Source of the DNA: Desemzia incerta
GTDB lineage: Bacteria > Bacillota > Bacilli > Lactobacillales > Carnobacteriaceae
DNA: 64,000 nt
Assembly (NCBI RefSeq): GCF_900115825.1
Contig: NZ_FOXW01000002.1
Coordinates: 258,770 to 322,769 of the forward strand
Reading direction: 5' to 3'
Below, piece by piece: positions 37,130 to 46,373 of this stretch. The notes beneath the pieces were generated by a model. That model did no database searches. It saw only the letters and a list, made by a program, of their open reading frames with translations, and was not told the DNA's origin. Positions within the stretch are counted from its first letter, which is position 1; every line of letters starts with the position of its first letter. The translations under genes were made by a program, and so were the position numbers.

Positions 37130-37157
37130 TTCATCATTACAATTAGGAGGCAAGCCA

Positions 37158-37994
37158 ATGATCACTATCGGTCTGACTGGATGGAACGACCATCCTTTGA
37201 TTGAAGTAAATCGAAAAACAAAACTGGAAGACTACGCTAGTCATTTTCCTTTTGTGGAGATGGACACTAGCTTTTATGCCATCCCTCCAGAAAAAAACAT
37301 ACTTAGCTGGCATCAAAGAGTACCTGAATCTTTCCAGTTTATTCCTAAAGCTTATCAGGCTATGACTCAACATAAAAACTGGTTCGATGATTTTCCCAGT
37401 GAAGAAGCGATGTTCTCAGCTTTTTTGAATCGTTTCGCACCTTTATTGAAAGAGAATCATGTGAAAGCTTTTTTGTTTCAATTTCCGCCTTACTTTGGTT
37501 GCACAACTGTAAACAAAGAGTATTTAAAAAAGATCAGAAATTGGATGAAAGATGCTCCAATAGCAATCGAATTTCGCAATTCTAGTTGGTACAGTGAGAA
37601 AAATAAAGAAGCTACTCTCACCTTTTTAACTCAGCATCACTTTATCCATACAGTAGTGGATCAGCCGCAAACACCAAACAACAGTGTTCCTTTAGTTGTA
37701 AAAAGTACTCATCCAGAGTTGACGCTTTTACGACTCCATGGAAGGAATTTTGAAGGTTGGCAAGGCAGCAATGTCCGCAACTGGCGAGAAGAAAGAACAC
37801 TTTATGAATACAGCACAAAAGAACTCCAACAGCTCGCTGACATAGCTTTAACACTGGAAAAAGAAAGTCGTGAAGTCGCCGTTATTTTCAACAACAATTC
37901 CGGCGGCCATGCTGCGAAAAATGCAAAAAAATTGCAGTCCATCTTAGGCATCGACTTTTCTGGGTTAGCTCCTCAACAACTGAATTTATTTTGA
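37158..37994 (+). CDS. DUF72 family protein (YecE-like)
   Basis: 278 residues with the DUF72 TIM-barrel pattern: start ITIGLTGWNDHP, VEMDTSFYAIPPEKN near residue 32, FLFQFPPYFG near 109, AIEFRNSSWY near 135, LRLHGRN near 192 and a C-terminal VIFNNNSGGHAAKNA near 244. The biochemical role of this family is unsettled. AGGAGG is upstream. Second gene after the thioesterase; it converges on the carotenoid operon. Confidence 0.9.
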   Translation: MITIGLTGWNDHPLIEVNRKTKLEDYASHFPFVEMDTSFYAIPPEKNILSWHQRVPESFQFIPKAYQAMTQHKNWFDDFPSEEAMFSAFLNRFAPLLKENHVKAFLFQFPPYFGCTTVNKEYLKKIRNWMKDAPIAIEFRNSSWYSEKNKEATLTFLTQHHFIHTVVDQPQTPNNSVPLVVKSTHPELTLLRLHGRNFEGWQGSNVRNWREERTLYEYSTKELQQLADIALTLEKESREVAVIFNNNSGGHAAKNAKKLQSILGIDFSGLAPQQLNLF

Positions 37995-38004
37995 TCCTTC
38001 TACA

Positions 38005-38024
38005 CCTAAAAGACTCCTTTTAGG
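38005..38024. terminator. hairpin between convergent DUF72 and crtO-like genes
   Basis: A perfect 8-bp stem (CCTAAAAG/CTTTTAGG) with a 4-base loop, directly next to the crtO stop codon. No good T run on either strand, so termination may be weak. Confidence 0.5.
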
Positions 38025-38573
38025 TTACTCTCTCACCCATTTGTGTTTACGAGACAACTTATGAGGCATACGCTGGTTTACTTCTGACCGCTCAGCTTTT
38101 CTCCGTACCATTCTTTCTAACCGCGGGCGGTTATACCGTTGAACAAAAATAAGAGGCAAATTGAATAATACCGCATAACCAATCATGATCCATCCTGCCC
38201 AAGCCGGATTCCAAAAAAAGAATAAACCAGCCGGCGGAATCATAGCCCAGTGAGCCAGTTCGGCACGTCTGGTTTCAAGAGCAAACTTTTCCAGACTAGC
38301 CATATCAAAACCCTTTAGATGGGTCTTATCGAACCCTTCTTTAGTGATTTTAGTACCGTCAGGCAAGTAGGGTTTCCATGATCGAACTCGAAACACTTCT
38401 TGCCAGATTTCACCTTCTTTTTCCCAATCTCTAGTCCGGAACCAGTACGCTTTTTCGGCCAAAAATCGTTCAGGGACTCGTCGAGCCAACCAAGAAACAG
38501 ACAAATGAATACTGTACCAAGCAAAAATGTCTACCGCTATCGTCAGCCAATTTGGTAAATGAATGAACTGCAT
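38025..38573 (-). CDS. crtO: CrtO-like glycosyl-diaponeurosporenoate acyltransferase
   Basis: 182 residues with two or three membrane segments (about 8-26 and 115-150). The core RTRDWEKEGEIWQEVFRVRSWK near 46 followed by LPDG fits the CrtO family, which adds a fatty acyl chain to the sugar of glycosylated C30 carotenoid acids, the last staphyloxanthin step. A His/Glu pair (RRAELAHW, near 103-108) may be catalytic. GGAGGAGGG precedes the ATG, 16 bases after crtQ. Last gene of the operon. Assignment rests on family pattern plus context. Confidence 0.82.
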   Translation of the reverse strand: MQFIHLPNWLTIAVDIFAWYSIHLSVSWLARRVPERFLAEKAYWFRTRDWEKEGEIWQEVFRVRSWKPYLPDGTKITKEGFDKTHLKGFDMASLEKFALETRRAELAHWAMIPPAGLFFFWNPAWAGWIMIGYAVLFNLPLIFVQRYNRPRLERMVRRKAERSEVNQRMPHKLSRKHKWVRE

Positions 38574-38589
38574 TCTCCCTCCTCCTTAA

Positions 38590-39699
38590 CTAAACTTTCA
38601 ACTTTCTGCCCTTCCAAGTGACCGTTTTGAAAATGTGTGTCTGAATCATTGACCAGCTAAAAAGCACAATGAAAAAAAAGAAAAGGAAAGGATACCCTAT
38701 CAATACTGAAAAACGGAACTGACCTACCCTGTCTGCAAACACCTTCAATTGGATCAAATAAAAAAGATAAATCGCTACCCCAAAAAACATGGTGTAACCT
38801 ATGCTAAAAAATAATGTTGCAACTAAAAAAACTCCAGATAAAATACCACCAGATATCCAACAAATAATCAAAAACAGTACCTTTGGATTGGTAGCTTGAG
38901 AGGCCGTAGCAAAATTTTTTGACCATCCCTCAATCAACTGCTTGATTCCATCTGGATACATACGAAAATGAATCACTTTTTTCCCAGCATAAAGATGGAT
39001 TGGAAATCCTGATTCTTGAAATTTCTTTCCTAGGACAAAATCTTCCATAATGGATCCTCGGATTATTTTATGTCCTCCAACTAGTTCGTACTGTTCTTTT
39101 GTACACATTAAACAAGGTCCAAAAGCCCCGGCTTCGACAAAACGATCGCCAAAAAACGTAAACGCGTTCATTCCAGCCAATACCATAATGTTAAAAATAA
39201 TGGAGATCTGTTCATATAAAAACTTCACTTGATGATACGGCTGAACTGATAAAACTCCCTTGCGCCCTTGTCTTTCAAAGGTCCTCATGAAATGATGCAA
39301 GCTGTCTTTGCTTTCTAAATAAGTATCCGCGTCCATAAACAAAAGCCATTCTCCTGTAGCAGCTTCTGCTCCTCTAGAACAAGCAGCACCTTTTCCTACA
39401 GAGGAGTCGCTTGGTTGTTTCTCTATTATTTGAGCTCCATATGATTTAGCCACTTCAATCGTACTATCTGTGGAATTGTCATCTGATACGATGATTTCTT
39501 TAGGTCTGAATTGTTGCTGCTCCAAAGTTTTTAGTAAAATAGGCAAATTTTCTGCTTCGTTTCGAGCAGGAATAATAATAGAAAGAGATGGGTATTCCGT
39601 AAGATCTTTTGATTGATTAAATAAAAAGGGAACTTTGTAAAATACTGCCCATCCTGCCAACCAAGTAAAACATAAAAATAATACGCTTCCTATGACCAC
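38590..39699 (-). CDS. crtQ: CrtQ-like carotenoid glycosyltransferase (GT2)
   Basis: 369 residues. One N-terminal membrane segment, then a GT2 domain with SIIIPARNEAENLP near 40, SDDNSTDST near 72 and FMDADTYLES near 120, then about three C-terminal membrane segments. In S. aureus CrtQ (about 375 residues) glucosylates 4,4'-diaponeurosporenoate. The start codon is GTG with AGGAGG upstream, 11 bases after the aldehyde dehydrogenase. Position within the crt cluster makes the carotenoid role likely, though GT2 alone is not specific. Confidence 0.85.
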   Translation of the reverse strand: MVIGSVLFLCFTWLAGWAVFYKVPFLFNQSKDLTEYPSLSIIIPARNEAENLPILLKTLEQQQFRPKEIIVSDDNSTDSTIEVAKSYGAQIIEKQPSDSSVGKGAACSRGAEAATGEWLLFMDADTYLESKDSLHHFMRTFERQGRKGVLSVQPYHQVKFLYEQISIIFNIMVLAGMNAFTFFGDRFVEAGAFGPCLMCTKEQYELVGGHKIIRGSIMEDFVLGKKFQESGFPIHLYAGKKVIHFRMYPDGIKQLIEGWSKNFATASQATNPKVLFLIICWISGGILSGVFLVATLFFSIGYTMFFGVAIYLFYLIQLKVFADRVGQFRFSVLIGYPFLFFFFIVLFSWSMIQTHIFKTVTWKGRKLKV

Positions 39700-39710
39700 T
39701 CAAACGCCTC

Positions 39711-41108
39711 CTAAAAAAGTTTTTTTCGGAATTTTCTTAATAAATCCAATTGTTTTGAGCGATAAGGCGGGTATTGTTGAGAAAGACTCTTTCTATTCTT
39801 TTGCTCATAAAATACTTTTTGAAAGCTGAATGTTTCAAAGCTGGTTAAACCATGATAGCTCCCGAATCCGCTCTCTTTTAATCCACCAAACGGAATTTCA
39901 GCATGTGCAGCATGTCGGATCACTTGATTCAAGCTGAATGCACTGCTGCGAATCTCTTTCTCCAAATAACGAATCGTATCTTGATTTTCACTAAAAACGT
40001 AAGCTGCTAATGGGACAGGTTGCTGATTGAGTTCCTTCGTCAGCTCTTGGATCGAGGAGTAAGAAATAACAGGCATAATCGGACCAAATATTTCTTCTTT
40101 CATCATAGCACTCTCTTCAGCCAAATCAATTAATATCGTAGGTTCAACATAACGTTCAGCAAGATTGTAACGTCCACCATGATAGACAGTTCCTTGATTC
40201 AAAAAGCCGATTTGCTTTTTCAACTGTTCTTGATGGATGATCCGGCTATAATCCGGACTTTGTTCAGGATATTTTCCATAGAAAGCTTCAATACATTCTG
40301 CAGCCTCTGTTAAGAAATCAGTGTAAATCGATTCGTGCACGTAAACCGTGTCAGGTGCAATGCATGTTTGTCCTGCATTCACAAATTTCCCCCAAATGAT
40401 CTGACGGATCGTTTCTTTAGACAATCCTGTCTCGTCAACGATACAGGGATTTTTTCCTCCGAGTTCCAATACCACTGGAATTTGCTTCTCTGCTGCTGCT
40501 TGATGAACGATTTTTCCAACTCGTTTACTCCCTGTAAAAAAGATGAAATCCCAGTCTAACGTCAACAGGCTTTCTGCCACACGGCTATCTCCTTCAATTA
40601 CCGTTACTTCTTCTGGCTTAAAGTACTCTTTCACTGAGTCAGCCAATAACTTGGCGGTTGCAGAAGCAAATTCAGAAGGCTTTATCACACAGCTGTTTCC
40701 TGCAGCTAAGGTACCTATTACCGGCATCAAGGTTAATTGAAGTGGATAGTTCCAAGGGGACAACACGAGAATGGAACCGTAAGGCTGAGGACGCAAAACA
40801 GATTTAGCTACCCCGCTTAAACTGATATGAGTCGATTTCTTCGGTTTCATCCATTTGTTTAAGTTTTGAGTGACAGTATCGATTTCATTCAATAAAAGAG
40901 CTAATTCAGAAGTATAGCTCTCAATAGGAGATTTGCCTAAATCCCTATTGAGTGCCTCCATCCAAGATCCTTCTTTTTCGACCAACATTCTTTTCAACCG
41001 TTTCAGTCGATATAGTCGTTCTTTGTAGGACTGGTTTTCGTTTCTTCCAGAATAGCTCTTTTGGTTTTTTACTAAGTCATGATAATCTTCTACATTAAAA
41101 TTATCCAT
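39711..41108 (-). CDS. aldH: aldehyde dehydrogenase, probable diaponeurosporenal dehydrogenase
   Basis: 465 residues. Catalytic Cys in NAGQTCIAPD near 249, general base Glu in VLELGGKNP near 215, and the NAD site FFTGSKRVGK near 190. The sequence is of the class-3-like ALDH type with a C-terminal hydrophobic/basic extension (residues 430-465). In the staphyloxanthin pathway AldH oxidises the terminal aldehyde made by CrtP to the acid. It overlaps the oxidase gene by 8 bases, so the two are translated together. The pathway role is inferred from context. Confidence 0.88.
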   Translation of the reverse strand: MDNFNVEDYHDLVKNQKSYSGRNENQSYKERLYRLKRLKRMLVEKEGSWMEALNRDLGKSPIESYTSELALLLNEIDTVTQNLNKWMKPKKSTHISLSGVAKSVLRPQPYGSILVLSPWNYPLQLTLMPVIGTLAAGNSCVIKPSEFASATAKLLADSVKEYFKPEEVTVIEGDSRVAESLLTLDWDFIFFTGSKRVGKIVHQAAAEKQIPVVLELGGKNPCIVDETGLSKETIRQIIWGKFVNAGQTCIAPDTVYVHESIYTDFLTEAAECIEAFYGKYPEQSPDYSRIIHQEQLKKQIGFLNQGTVYHGGRYNLAERYVEPTILIDLAEESAMMKEEIFGPIMPVISYSSIQELTKELNQQPVPLAAYVFSENQDTIRYLEKEIRSSAFSLNQVIRHAAHAEIPFGGLKESGFGSYHGLTSFETFSFQKVFYEQKNRKSLSQQYPPYRSKQLDLLRKFRKKLF

Positions 41109-42603
41109 TTCCCTCTTCCTTCTTTACAATCTTATCTCTCACTTGTTGCCCGCTAAGTGTAACCATTGGCATTCCGCCTCCTGGATTAACTGTTCCTCCA
41201 ACAAAATAAAGGTTCTCATAAAGTTCGCTTTGCTTAGGATGTTTAAATCCGCGATTTTTTTTGCGATTAGATACTGTTCCATAAATAGCACCTTTATGCG
41301 ACAAATAATTCTCTTTGATATCTTCCGGTGTCCACATATTTTCGGTTACGATATTCTTTCTTAAATCCGTCAACCCCATTTTTTCCAGCTTAATGAGGAC
41401 TCTTTCACGAAACTCAAGATACTCTTCTTTTGTAAAAGGTTTTTCTTGCAGATGAGGTATATGAGGCAATACTTTGATATTTTCATGCCCCGGCAACGTT
41501 TGGTTTGGATCTGATTTGTTTACATTAACCAAATAAATCGTCGGATCATCAGGTAAAACACGTTCATGGAAAACTTGTTGGAAATTCTTTTGAGAATCAT
41601 TCGAAAAGAAAAAGTTGTGGTGGGCTAATTGAGGATAATCGGCTTTCACCCCTAAGTGCAGCACTAGACCTGAACTAGCTGGTTCAAATTTATCTTCTAA
41701 TTTTTCAACAAACTGATCATCTTCTTCCAGCAACTCTTCATAAGCAGGGATAACTTCCATGTTGGAAACAAAGTAATCTGCTTTTAGACTAGTTCCATCG
41801 TCCAATTCAGCCGCTGATACCTTTTTGTTTTCATCGGCAACTAATTTCACGACTTTTTTCCCTGTATGAAATTCAACCCCGATTTCTCTGCCCAATTTGA
41901 CAATTCCTTCGGCAATACCATGCATACCGCCTGGGACATACCATACTCCTTGTTTGTGCTGCATGTAGGCCATCATGTTTAGAACTGCTGGAGCATCATA
42001 GGGCGAAGAGCCAACATATTTGATAAAATACGCCAACATGTCTCGGAACTTTTGATTGTGGACGCGTTTAGCAATTCCATCATACATGGAAGAGAAAAAG
42101 TCAAAACCTTTTATCGATTCTACTACTCCGTGATGGCGAATAACTTCCATAGTTTTATCTAATCCTTCAGCAAAATACCCTTTTTCCGTCACATCGTAGA
42201 TTTGTTTTGCATATTCCAAAAACTCTTCATATTCTTCCATATCCTTGGAACTCAAAGCTGGATTTTCTTTGGCCATTTTTTCCAAGTCACCATACAAATC
42301 GATGATCGTCCCATCTGGAAAAAAAGAACGCCATTCGTGGTCCAAACGAACGGTTGGAATATAATCGTCCATCTTTCGGTTGCTTTCGGTAAATAAACGA
42401 TCGAATATATGCGGCATAGTCAGTATTGAAGGCCCTAAATCAAACCCAAACCCATCTTGCTCAGCTCGATTCAGTTTTCCACCCAAATGATGATTTTTTT
42501 CATATAAGGAGACTTTGAACCCTCTTTGAGCTAAAGAAACGGCTGCGGAAAGGCCACCCAGCCCGCCTCCAATAACGACTACTGATTTTTGTTCTTTTCC
42601 CAT
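41101..42603 (-). CDS. crtP: diapocarotenoid oxidase (CrtP/CrtNb type)
   Basis: 500 residues of the carotenoid desaturase/oxidase family. The FAD motif VVIGGGLGGLSAAVSLA is near 9, followed by a dinucleotide region ending GGKLNRAEQDGFGFDLGPS. The C-terminal VGGTVNPGGGMPMV near 467 is typical. It is longer-branched from CrtN in this operon and matches CrtP, which oxidises the end methyl of diaponeurosporene to the aldehyde. The second such enzyme in the cluster gives this assignment; CrtN is the other. GAGGGTG precedes the ATG. Confidence 0.85.
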   Translation of the reverse strand: MGKEQKSVVVIGGGLGGLSAAVSLAQRGFKVSLYEKNHHLGGKLNRAEQDGFGFDLGPSILTMPHIFDRLFTESNRKMDDYIPTVRLDHEWRSFFPDGTIIDLYGDLEKMAKENPALSSKDMEEYEEFLEYAKQIYDVTEKGYFAEGLDKTMEVIRHHGVVESIKGFDFFSSMYDGIAKRVHNQKFRDMLAYFIKYVGSSPYDAPAVLNMMAYMQHKQGVWYVPGGMHGIAEGIVKLGREIGVEFHTGKKVVKLVADENKKVSAAELDDGTSLKADYFVSNMEVIPAYEELLEEDDQFVEKLEDKFEPASSGLVLHLGVKADYPQLAHHNFFFSNDSQKNFQQVFHERVLPDDPTIYLVNVNKSDPNQTLPGHENIKVLPHIPHLQEKPFTKEEYLEFRERVLIKLEKMGLTDLRKNIVTENMWTPEDIKENYLSHKGAIYGTVSNRKKNRGFKHPKQSELYENLYFVGGTVNPGGGMPMVTLSGQQVRDKIVKKEEGNG

Positions 42604-42664
42604 TGTTTCACCCTCGCTGCAAGTTGTATTTTTCTGCTGTACTCTTCTTAATTGTCTTAGGAAT

Positions 42665-43552
42665 TTAGCCCTCTGCTAATTGATTGAAGAAGCGTTTAGA
42701 TTCTCGTTGTATTCTGTTCATTTCCAATGGTGAAACATAATTTCTGGTCTGCAGACAATTGTATTGATTTCTTCTGACTGCATTCAGTATTCCTCTGTAA
42801 ACATCTGCTGATATCAGTACCGGCAATTGACTTTCTTTGTCAAACAACTGAATCTCTTTTCTAAATGAATCGTATAAACTCTCTGCTCTATGAGCTAAGT
42901 TTTCCCATATGCGGATAAACGAATCATTTACTTGACCACGAATCAAGTCTTCTTTACTAAATTTTTTTTGAGAGAGAATTTGGTTCGGCAAATAAACCCG
43001 CTTGTTGTCCTTCCAATCTTCTCCTACATCTCTCAATATATTTGTGATCTGCATAGCTACTCCTAAAGAAATCGCACTTGCTTTTGCTGCTTCTTTATTT
43101 TCTTTTGCTATGATAGGCAATAACATCAACCCTACCGTTCCAGCAACGTAATAGCTGTATTCTTCTAAGTCTCCTAAAGTTTCAGGAGAAACAAAATCAA
43201 TATCCATTTTTTGCCCTTTAAGCTGATCATAAAAAGGCTCAATATCCATGTCAAATCGTTCAAACACATCTGCTAGTGCACGCCACATTGGAGTATCAAC
43301 AGCATTTCCGTTTTCAAATGCTTTTAATTCATTCTCCAATTTAGTGATGTTGAGTCGTTGTTCTGCAGAATCTTTTACTGTATCTACTGTGTCATCTGCA
43401 TATCTGCAAAAAGTGTAAATAGCATAAATTGCTTGCGCCTTTTCTTTAGGCAACTTTGAAAAAGCATAATAAAAGCTCTTCGAATGCTTTTTTATGATTT
43501 TTTCACAATAGAGATAATCTTCTTGCAAGGTCATTCCTATAGGCTCCCTCAT
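42665..43552 (-). CDS. crtM: dehydrosqualene synthase
   Basis: 295 residues. Squalene/phytoene synthase fold with both Asp-rich motifs: YADDTVD near 51-57 and NILRDVGEDW near 171-180. It joins two farnesyl diphosphates to 4,4'-diapophytoene, the first committed step of C30 carotenoids. Two starts are possible; I use the upstream ATG with GGGGGGAG at seven bases. A second ATG six codons later matches many homologues. It follows crtN by 82 bases. Confidence 0.93.
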   Translation of the reverse strand: MREPIGMTLQEDYLYCEKIIKKHSKSFYYAFSKLPKEKAQAIYAIYTFCRYADDTVDTVKDSAEQRLNITKLENELKAFENGNAVDTPMWRALADVFERFDMDIEPFYDQLKGQKMDIDFVSPETLGDLEEYSYYVAGTVGLMLLPIIAKENKEAAKASAISLGVAMQITNILRDVGEDWKDNKRVYLPNQILSQKKFSKEDLIRGQVNDSFIRIWENLAHRAESLYDSFRKEIQLFDKESQLPVLISADVYRGILNAVRRNQYNCLQTRNYVSPLEMNRIQRESKRFFNQLAEG

Positions 43553-43634
43553 TATTTTTCTCCCCCCGGGCTGTAATCTTTACCATATGATCAATGGAGT
43601 CAAAAAGTTGTCTTCATCAATCAAATAGGTAATT

Positions 43635-45137
43635 TTATTTGTCATCAAGCATTAATTCTTCAGTGGCGATTTTGGCTGACAGCAATACGATAGGAACTCC
43701 AGCGCCTGGGTGAGTACTGCTTCCTGTAAAGTAAAGGTTCTCACATTGCTTTGCTTTACTTTGCGGACGGAAGTGGTTGCTTTGCAGTAAATTCGGCTGC
43801 AAACCAAAACAAGCTCCGTTGTAAGCATTGAACTTAGATTCAAAGTCCAGTGGTGTAATGTAAGATTCAGAAACGATTTCTTGTTCTACGTTCTCAAAAC
43901 CTGGCAAGTTTTTTAATGACTTCAATGCTTTCTCTCGGTAATATTGAGTGGTTTCATCTGTCCACTCATATTTAGCTGTAGACAATTCTGGAACCGGCAT
44001 CAACACATATAAACCATCTTTATCTTTTGGTGCTAAAGAAGAATCTATTTTAGAACCCATATATAAGTAAATTGACGGGTCACTCAACTTGTCTCCACTA
44101 AAGATTTGATCTATATTTTCGTCTAGATTTTTTGAAAAGACAAAGTTATGCACATTTGAAACTTCTTCATACTTGCGATCCATACCTAGATAAAGAATGA
44201 AACAAGAACAAGAATATTTCATACTATCAATTTTTTTATCGGTGTATTTCCCTTTAGCTTTCGAATCTTTTACCAAGTTTTTCATAGCATAAGGAAAATC
44301 AGCATTACACATCACAAGATCAGACAATACTTCACGATCAGCTAACCTGATCCCTTTTGCTTCTTGGTTTTCAATCAGTATTTCTTGAACTGGAGAGTTG
44401 TAATGCACTTTTCCTCCTAACTCAAGAAATAGTTTTTCCATAGATTCTGCCATAGTATGCATTCCGCCCTTAATGAACCATACTCCATAAAGCAACTCAA
44501 TCATTGGAATAATAGTATACAATGACGGTCCGCTCTTCGGAGACAACCCAATATAAAGAGTTTGGAAACTGAGCATTTGTCTTAAACGATCATCTTTAAC
44601 GTATTTGCTGATCATATGGTCTGCACTGTCGAATGTTTTCAACTTCAATGCTTGCTTGATCGTGGAAGGATTGTAAAAATCTTTTGCGTTACGGAAAGGA
44701 CGTTGTAAAAAATGGTCTTTAGCAACAATAAATCTTTCATAAATATCCGTTAAATAACGAAGAAATCCTTGTGCGTCTTTATCACTGATACCTTCCATCG
44801 TATTAATCAGCGAAACTAAATCGGAAGATACATCGAATTTCTCTTTACCATCATCAAAAAATGCTGCATACATAGGATCTAAACGCTGCATTGGAATATA
44901 GTCATCTGGATCCCGTCCAGTCAATTCGAATACTTCTCGATACAATTCTGGCATCATGACCAAACTTGGACCTAGATCAAAACGGTACCCGTCTTTTTCG
45001 ACCACATTCATCTTCCCGCCTGGTATTCCTTCTTTTTCATATAAGGTAACCTCATAACCCGCGTGCTGAAGACGGATAGCACTGGCTAATCCAGCAACTC
45101 CCGCTCCAATAACGCTTACTGTTTTATTCTTCTTCAT
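43635..45137 (-). CDS. crtN: dehydrosqualene desaturase
   Basis: 500 residues. FAD-binding VIGAGVAGLASAIRLQ near 9, then GGKMNVVEKDGYRFDLGPS near 40. The C-terminal signature TGSSTHPGAGVPIVLLSA near 470 is typical of CrtN/CrtI enzymes. It introduces double bases of conjugation into diapophytoene to give 4,4'-diaponeurosporene. GAGGGAAA is before the ATG. The gene starts 14 bases inside the end of the MarR gene, so its translation is coupled to the regulator. Confidence 0.94.
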   Translation of the reverse strand: MKKNKTVSVIGAGVAGLASAIRLQHAGYEVTLYEKEGIPGGKMNVVEKDGYRFDLGPSLVMMPELYREVFELTGRDPDDYIPMQRLDPMYAAFFDDGKEKFDVSSDLVSLINTMEGISDKDAQGFLRYLTDIYERFIVAKDHFLQRPFRNAKDFYNPSTIKQALKLKTFDSADHMISKYVKDDRLRQMLSFQTLYIGLSPKSGPSLYTIIPMIELLYGVWFIKGGMHTMAESMEKLFLELGGKVHYNSPVQEILIENQEAKGIRLADREVLSDLVMCNADFPYAMKNLVKDSKAKGKYTDKKIDSMKYSCSCFILYLGMDRKYEEVSNVHNFVFSKNLDENIDQIFSGDKLSDPSIYLYMGSKIDSSLAPKDKDGLYVLMPVPELSTAKYEWTDETTQYYREKALKSLKNLPGFENVEQEIVSESYITPLDFESKFNAYNGACFGLQPNLLQSNHFRPQSKAKQCENLYFTGSSTHPGAGVPIVLLSAKIATEELMLDDK

Positions 45138-45630
45138 ATTTTCCCTCGCTTATGTTTGTCTTAACAACTTTTTTCAAGTGAGCTAATTGTTCCGTACGAT
45201 CCAGCTCTTGATTGATTTCTTTTAGATTATCTATCAGTTGATCTCCATCTACGTCTATTCGATTGCATTGCATGACTTCTTTCAAAATACTCAGAGAAAT
45301 CGCTCGTTTTTCATTCCTGGATTTTTCTGTCAACGTCACTACAATGGCTCTTTTATCAGAAGGAGAAGTCTCTTTCATGATCCATCCATGGTCGACTAGA
45401 CGGTTTAATATCGGATTCAGCGTGCCGATAGACATGCCTAAGCGTTCACCAATGTCTTTCACATAAACACTGTCGTCTTCCCACAACGCCAACAATACTA
45501 AGTATTGAGGGAATGTGAGTTCAAAAGGTTTTAAAGCCCGCTTGTACAGTTTTGAAAGTCCGTTTGCAGCCTTATAGACTTCAAAACACAATTGATCCTC
45601 TAGTGAACGGTCAAAAATCGATTCATCCAT
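45124..45630 (-). CDS. MarR family regulator of the crt operon
   Basis: 168 residues. Winged-helix MarR domain with KLYKRALKPFELTFPQYLVLLALWE near 25-50 and the recognition region GERLGMSIGTLNPILNRLVDHGW near 62, plus a wing DKRAIVVTLTEK near 93. It has a Cys near residue 15 and one near 116, which could act in redox sensing as in OhrR. GAGAGAGA precedes the ATG. It is encoded inside the operon, overlapping crtN, and probably controls this operon. The ligand is unknown. Confidence 0.88.
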   Translation of the reverse strand: MDESIFDRSLEDQLCFEVYKAANGLSKLYKRALKPFELTFPQYLVLLALWEDDSVYVKDIGERLGMSIGTLNPILNRLVDHGWIMKETSPSDKRAIVVTLTEKSRNEKRAISLSILKEVMQCNRIDVDGDQLIDNLKEINQELDRTEQLAHLKKVVKTNISEGKYEEE

Positions 45631-45680
45631 TCTTCTCTCTCCTTTTTCTTACGCTGTTCCTGTATTCCATACTTTGCATA

Positions 45681-46355
45681 TTAGCTTTCGCGCAATGTTA
45701 ACGTACCATCTTTCATCACATAAACTTTATCGCACTTATCAATTAGACGTTCATCATGAGTAACCATGATAGTAGCTTTTTGTTTGCTTTTTGTTTCTCG
45801 TGCTAAAATATCTACCACTTCAAAGGCTCTTTCTGAATCTAAACTGGCTGTCGGTTCGTCAGCTAAGATCACAGAAGGATCATGATACAAAGCTCGAGCA
45901 ATAGCTACTCTTTGGCGCTCCCCGCCTGATAAATCACTTGGGTAGCTTTTTTCCAATCGCAAAACATCTAATTCTTCTAATAGGCTGTCTGCTTGTTCTT
46001 TTTCCATTTTGGTTTTTTCAACTTTATTGACTAATCTCAATTGGTCGCGGACATTTAAGAACGGAACCAAGTTGGAGGCTTGAAGAATAAAACCGATTTC
46101 TTTGAAACGCAATGCTGCTCGTTTTTTCTCTTCTTCTTCACTAAAAGGATTGTTCCGAATCAACACTTTGCCTTCAGTTGGAGTTTGCAGTCCACCGATG
46201 ATCGTCAACAATGTGCTTTTACCTGACCCACTCGGTCCAATAATCGCAACAAACTCGCCAGCTTCAACAGAGAAATTAGTTTCTTTTAATGCTTCGATTT
46301 CTGTACGTCCTTCTCCAAAACGTTTAGAAACATTTTTACATTCGATTAATTTCAT
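45681..46355 (-). CDS. ABC transporter ATP-binding protein (HrtA-like)
   Basis: 224 residues. Walker A GPSGSGKST near 39-47, Q-loop ILQASNLVPFL near 91, signature LSGGERQRVAIARAL near 142 and Walker B VILADEPTASLD near 163. The size and sequence style match the MacB/LolD/HrtA group that drives four-helix permeases. The partner permease is 18 bases upstream. In the heme-efflux HrtBA system the same pair protects from heme toxicity; here it is at the head of a carotenoid operon. Role in export of heme or of a hydrophobic product is inference. Confidence 0.9.
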   Translation of the reverse strand: MKLIECKNVSKRFGEGRTEIEALKETNFSVEAGEFVAIIGPSGSGKSTLLTIIGGLQTPTEGKVLIRNNPFSEEEEKKRAALRFKEIGFILQASNLVPFLNVRDQLRLVNKVEKTKMEKEQADSLLEELDVLRLEKSYPSDLSGGERQRVAIARALYHDPSVILADEPTASLDSERAFEVVDILARETKSKQKATIMVTHDERLIDKCDKVYVMKDGTLTLRES

Positions 46356-46373
46356 ATTATTTCCCTCCTGATT

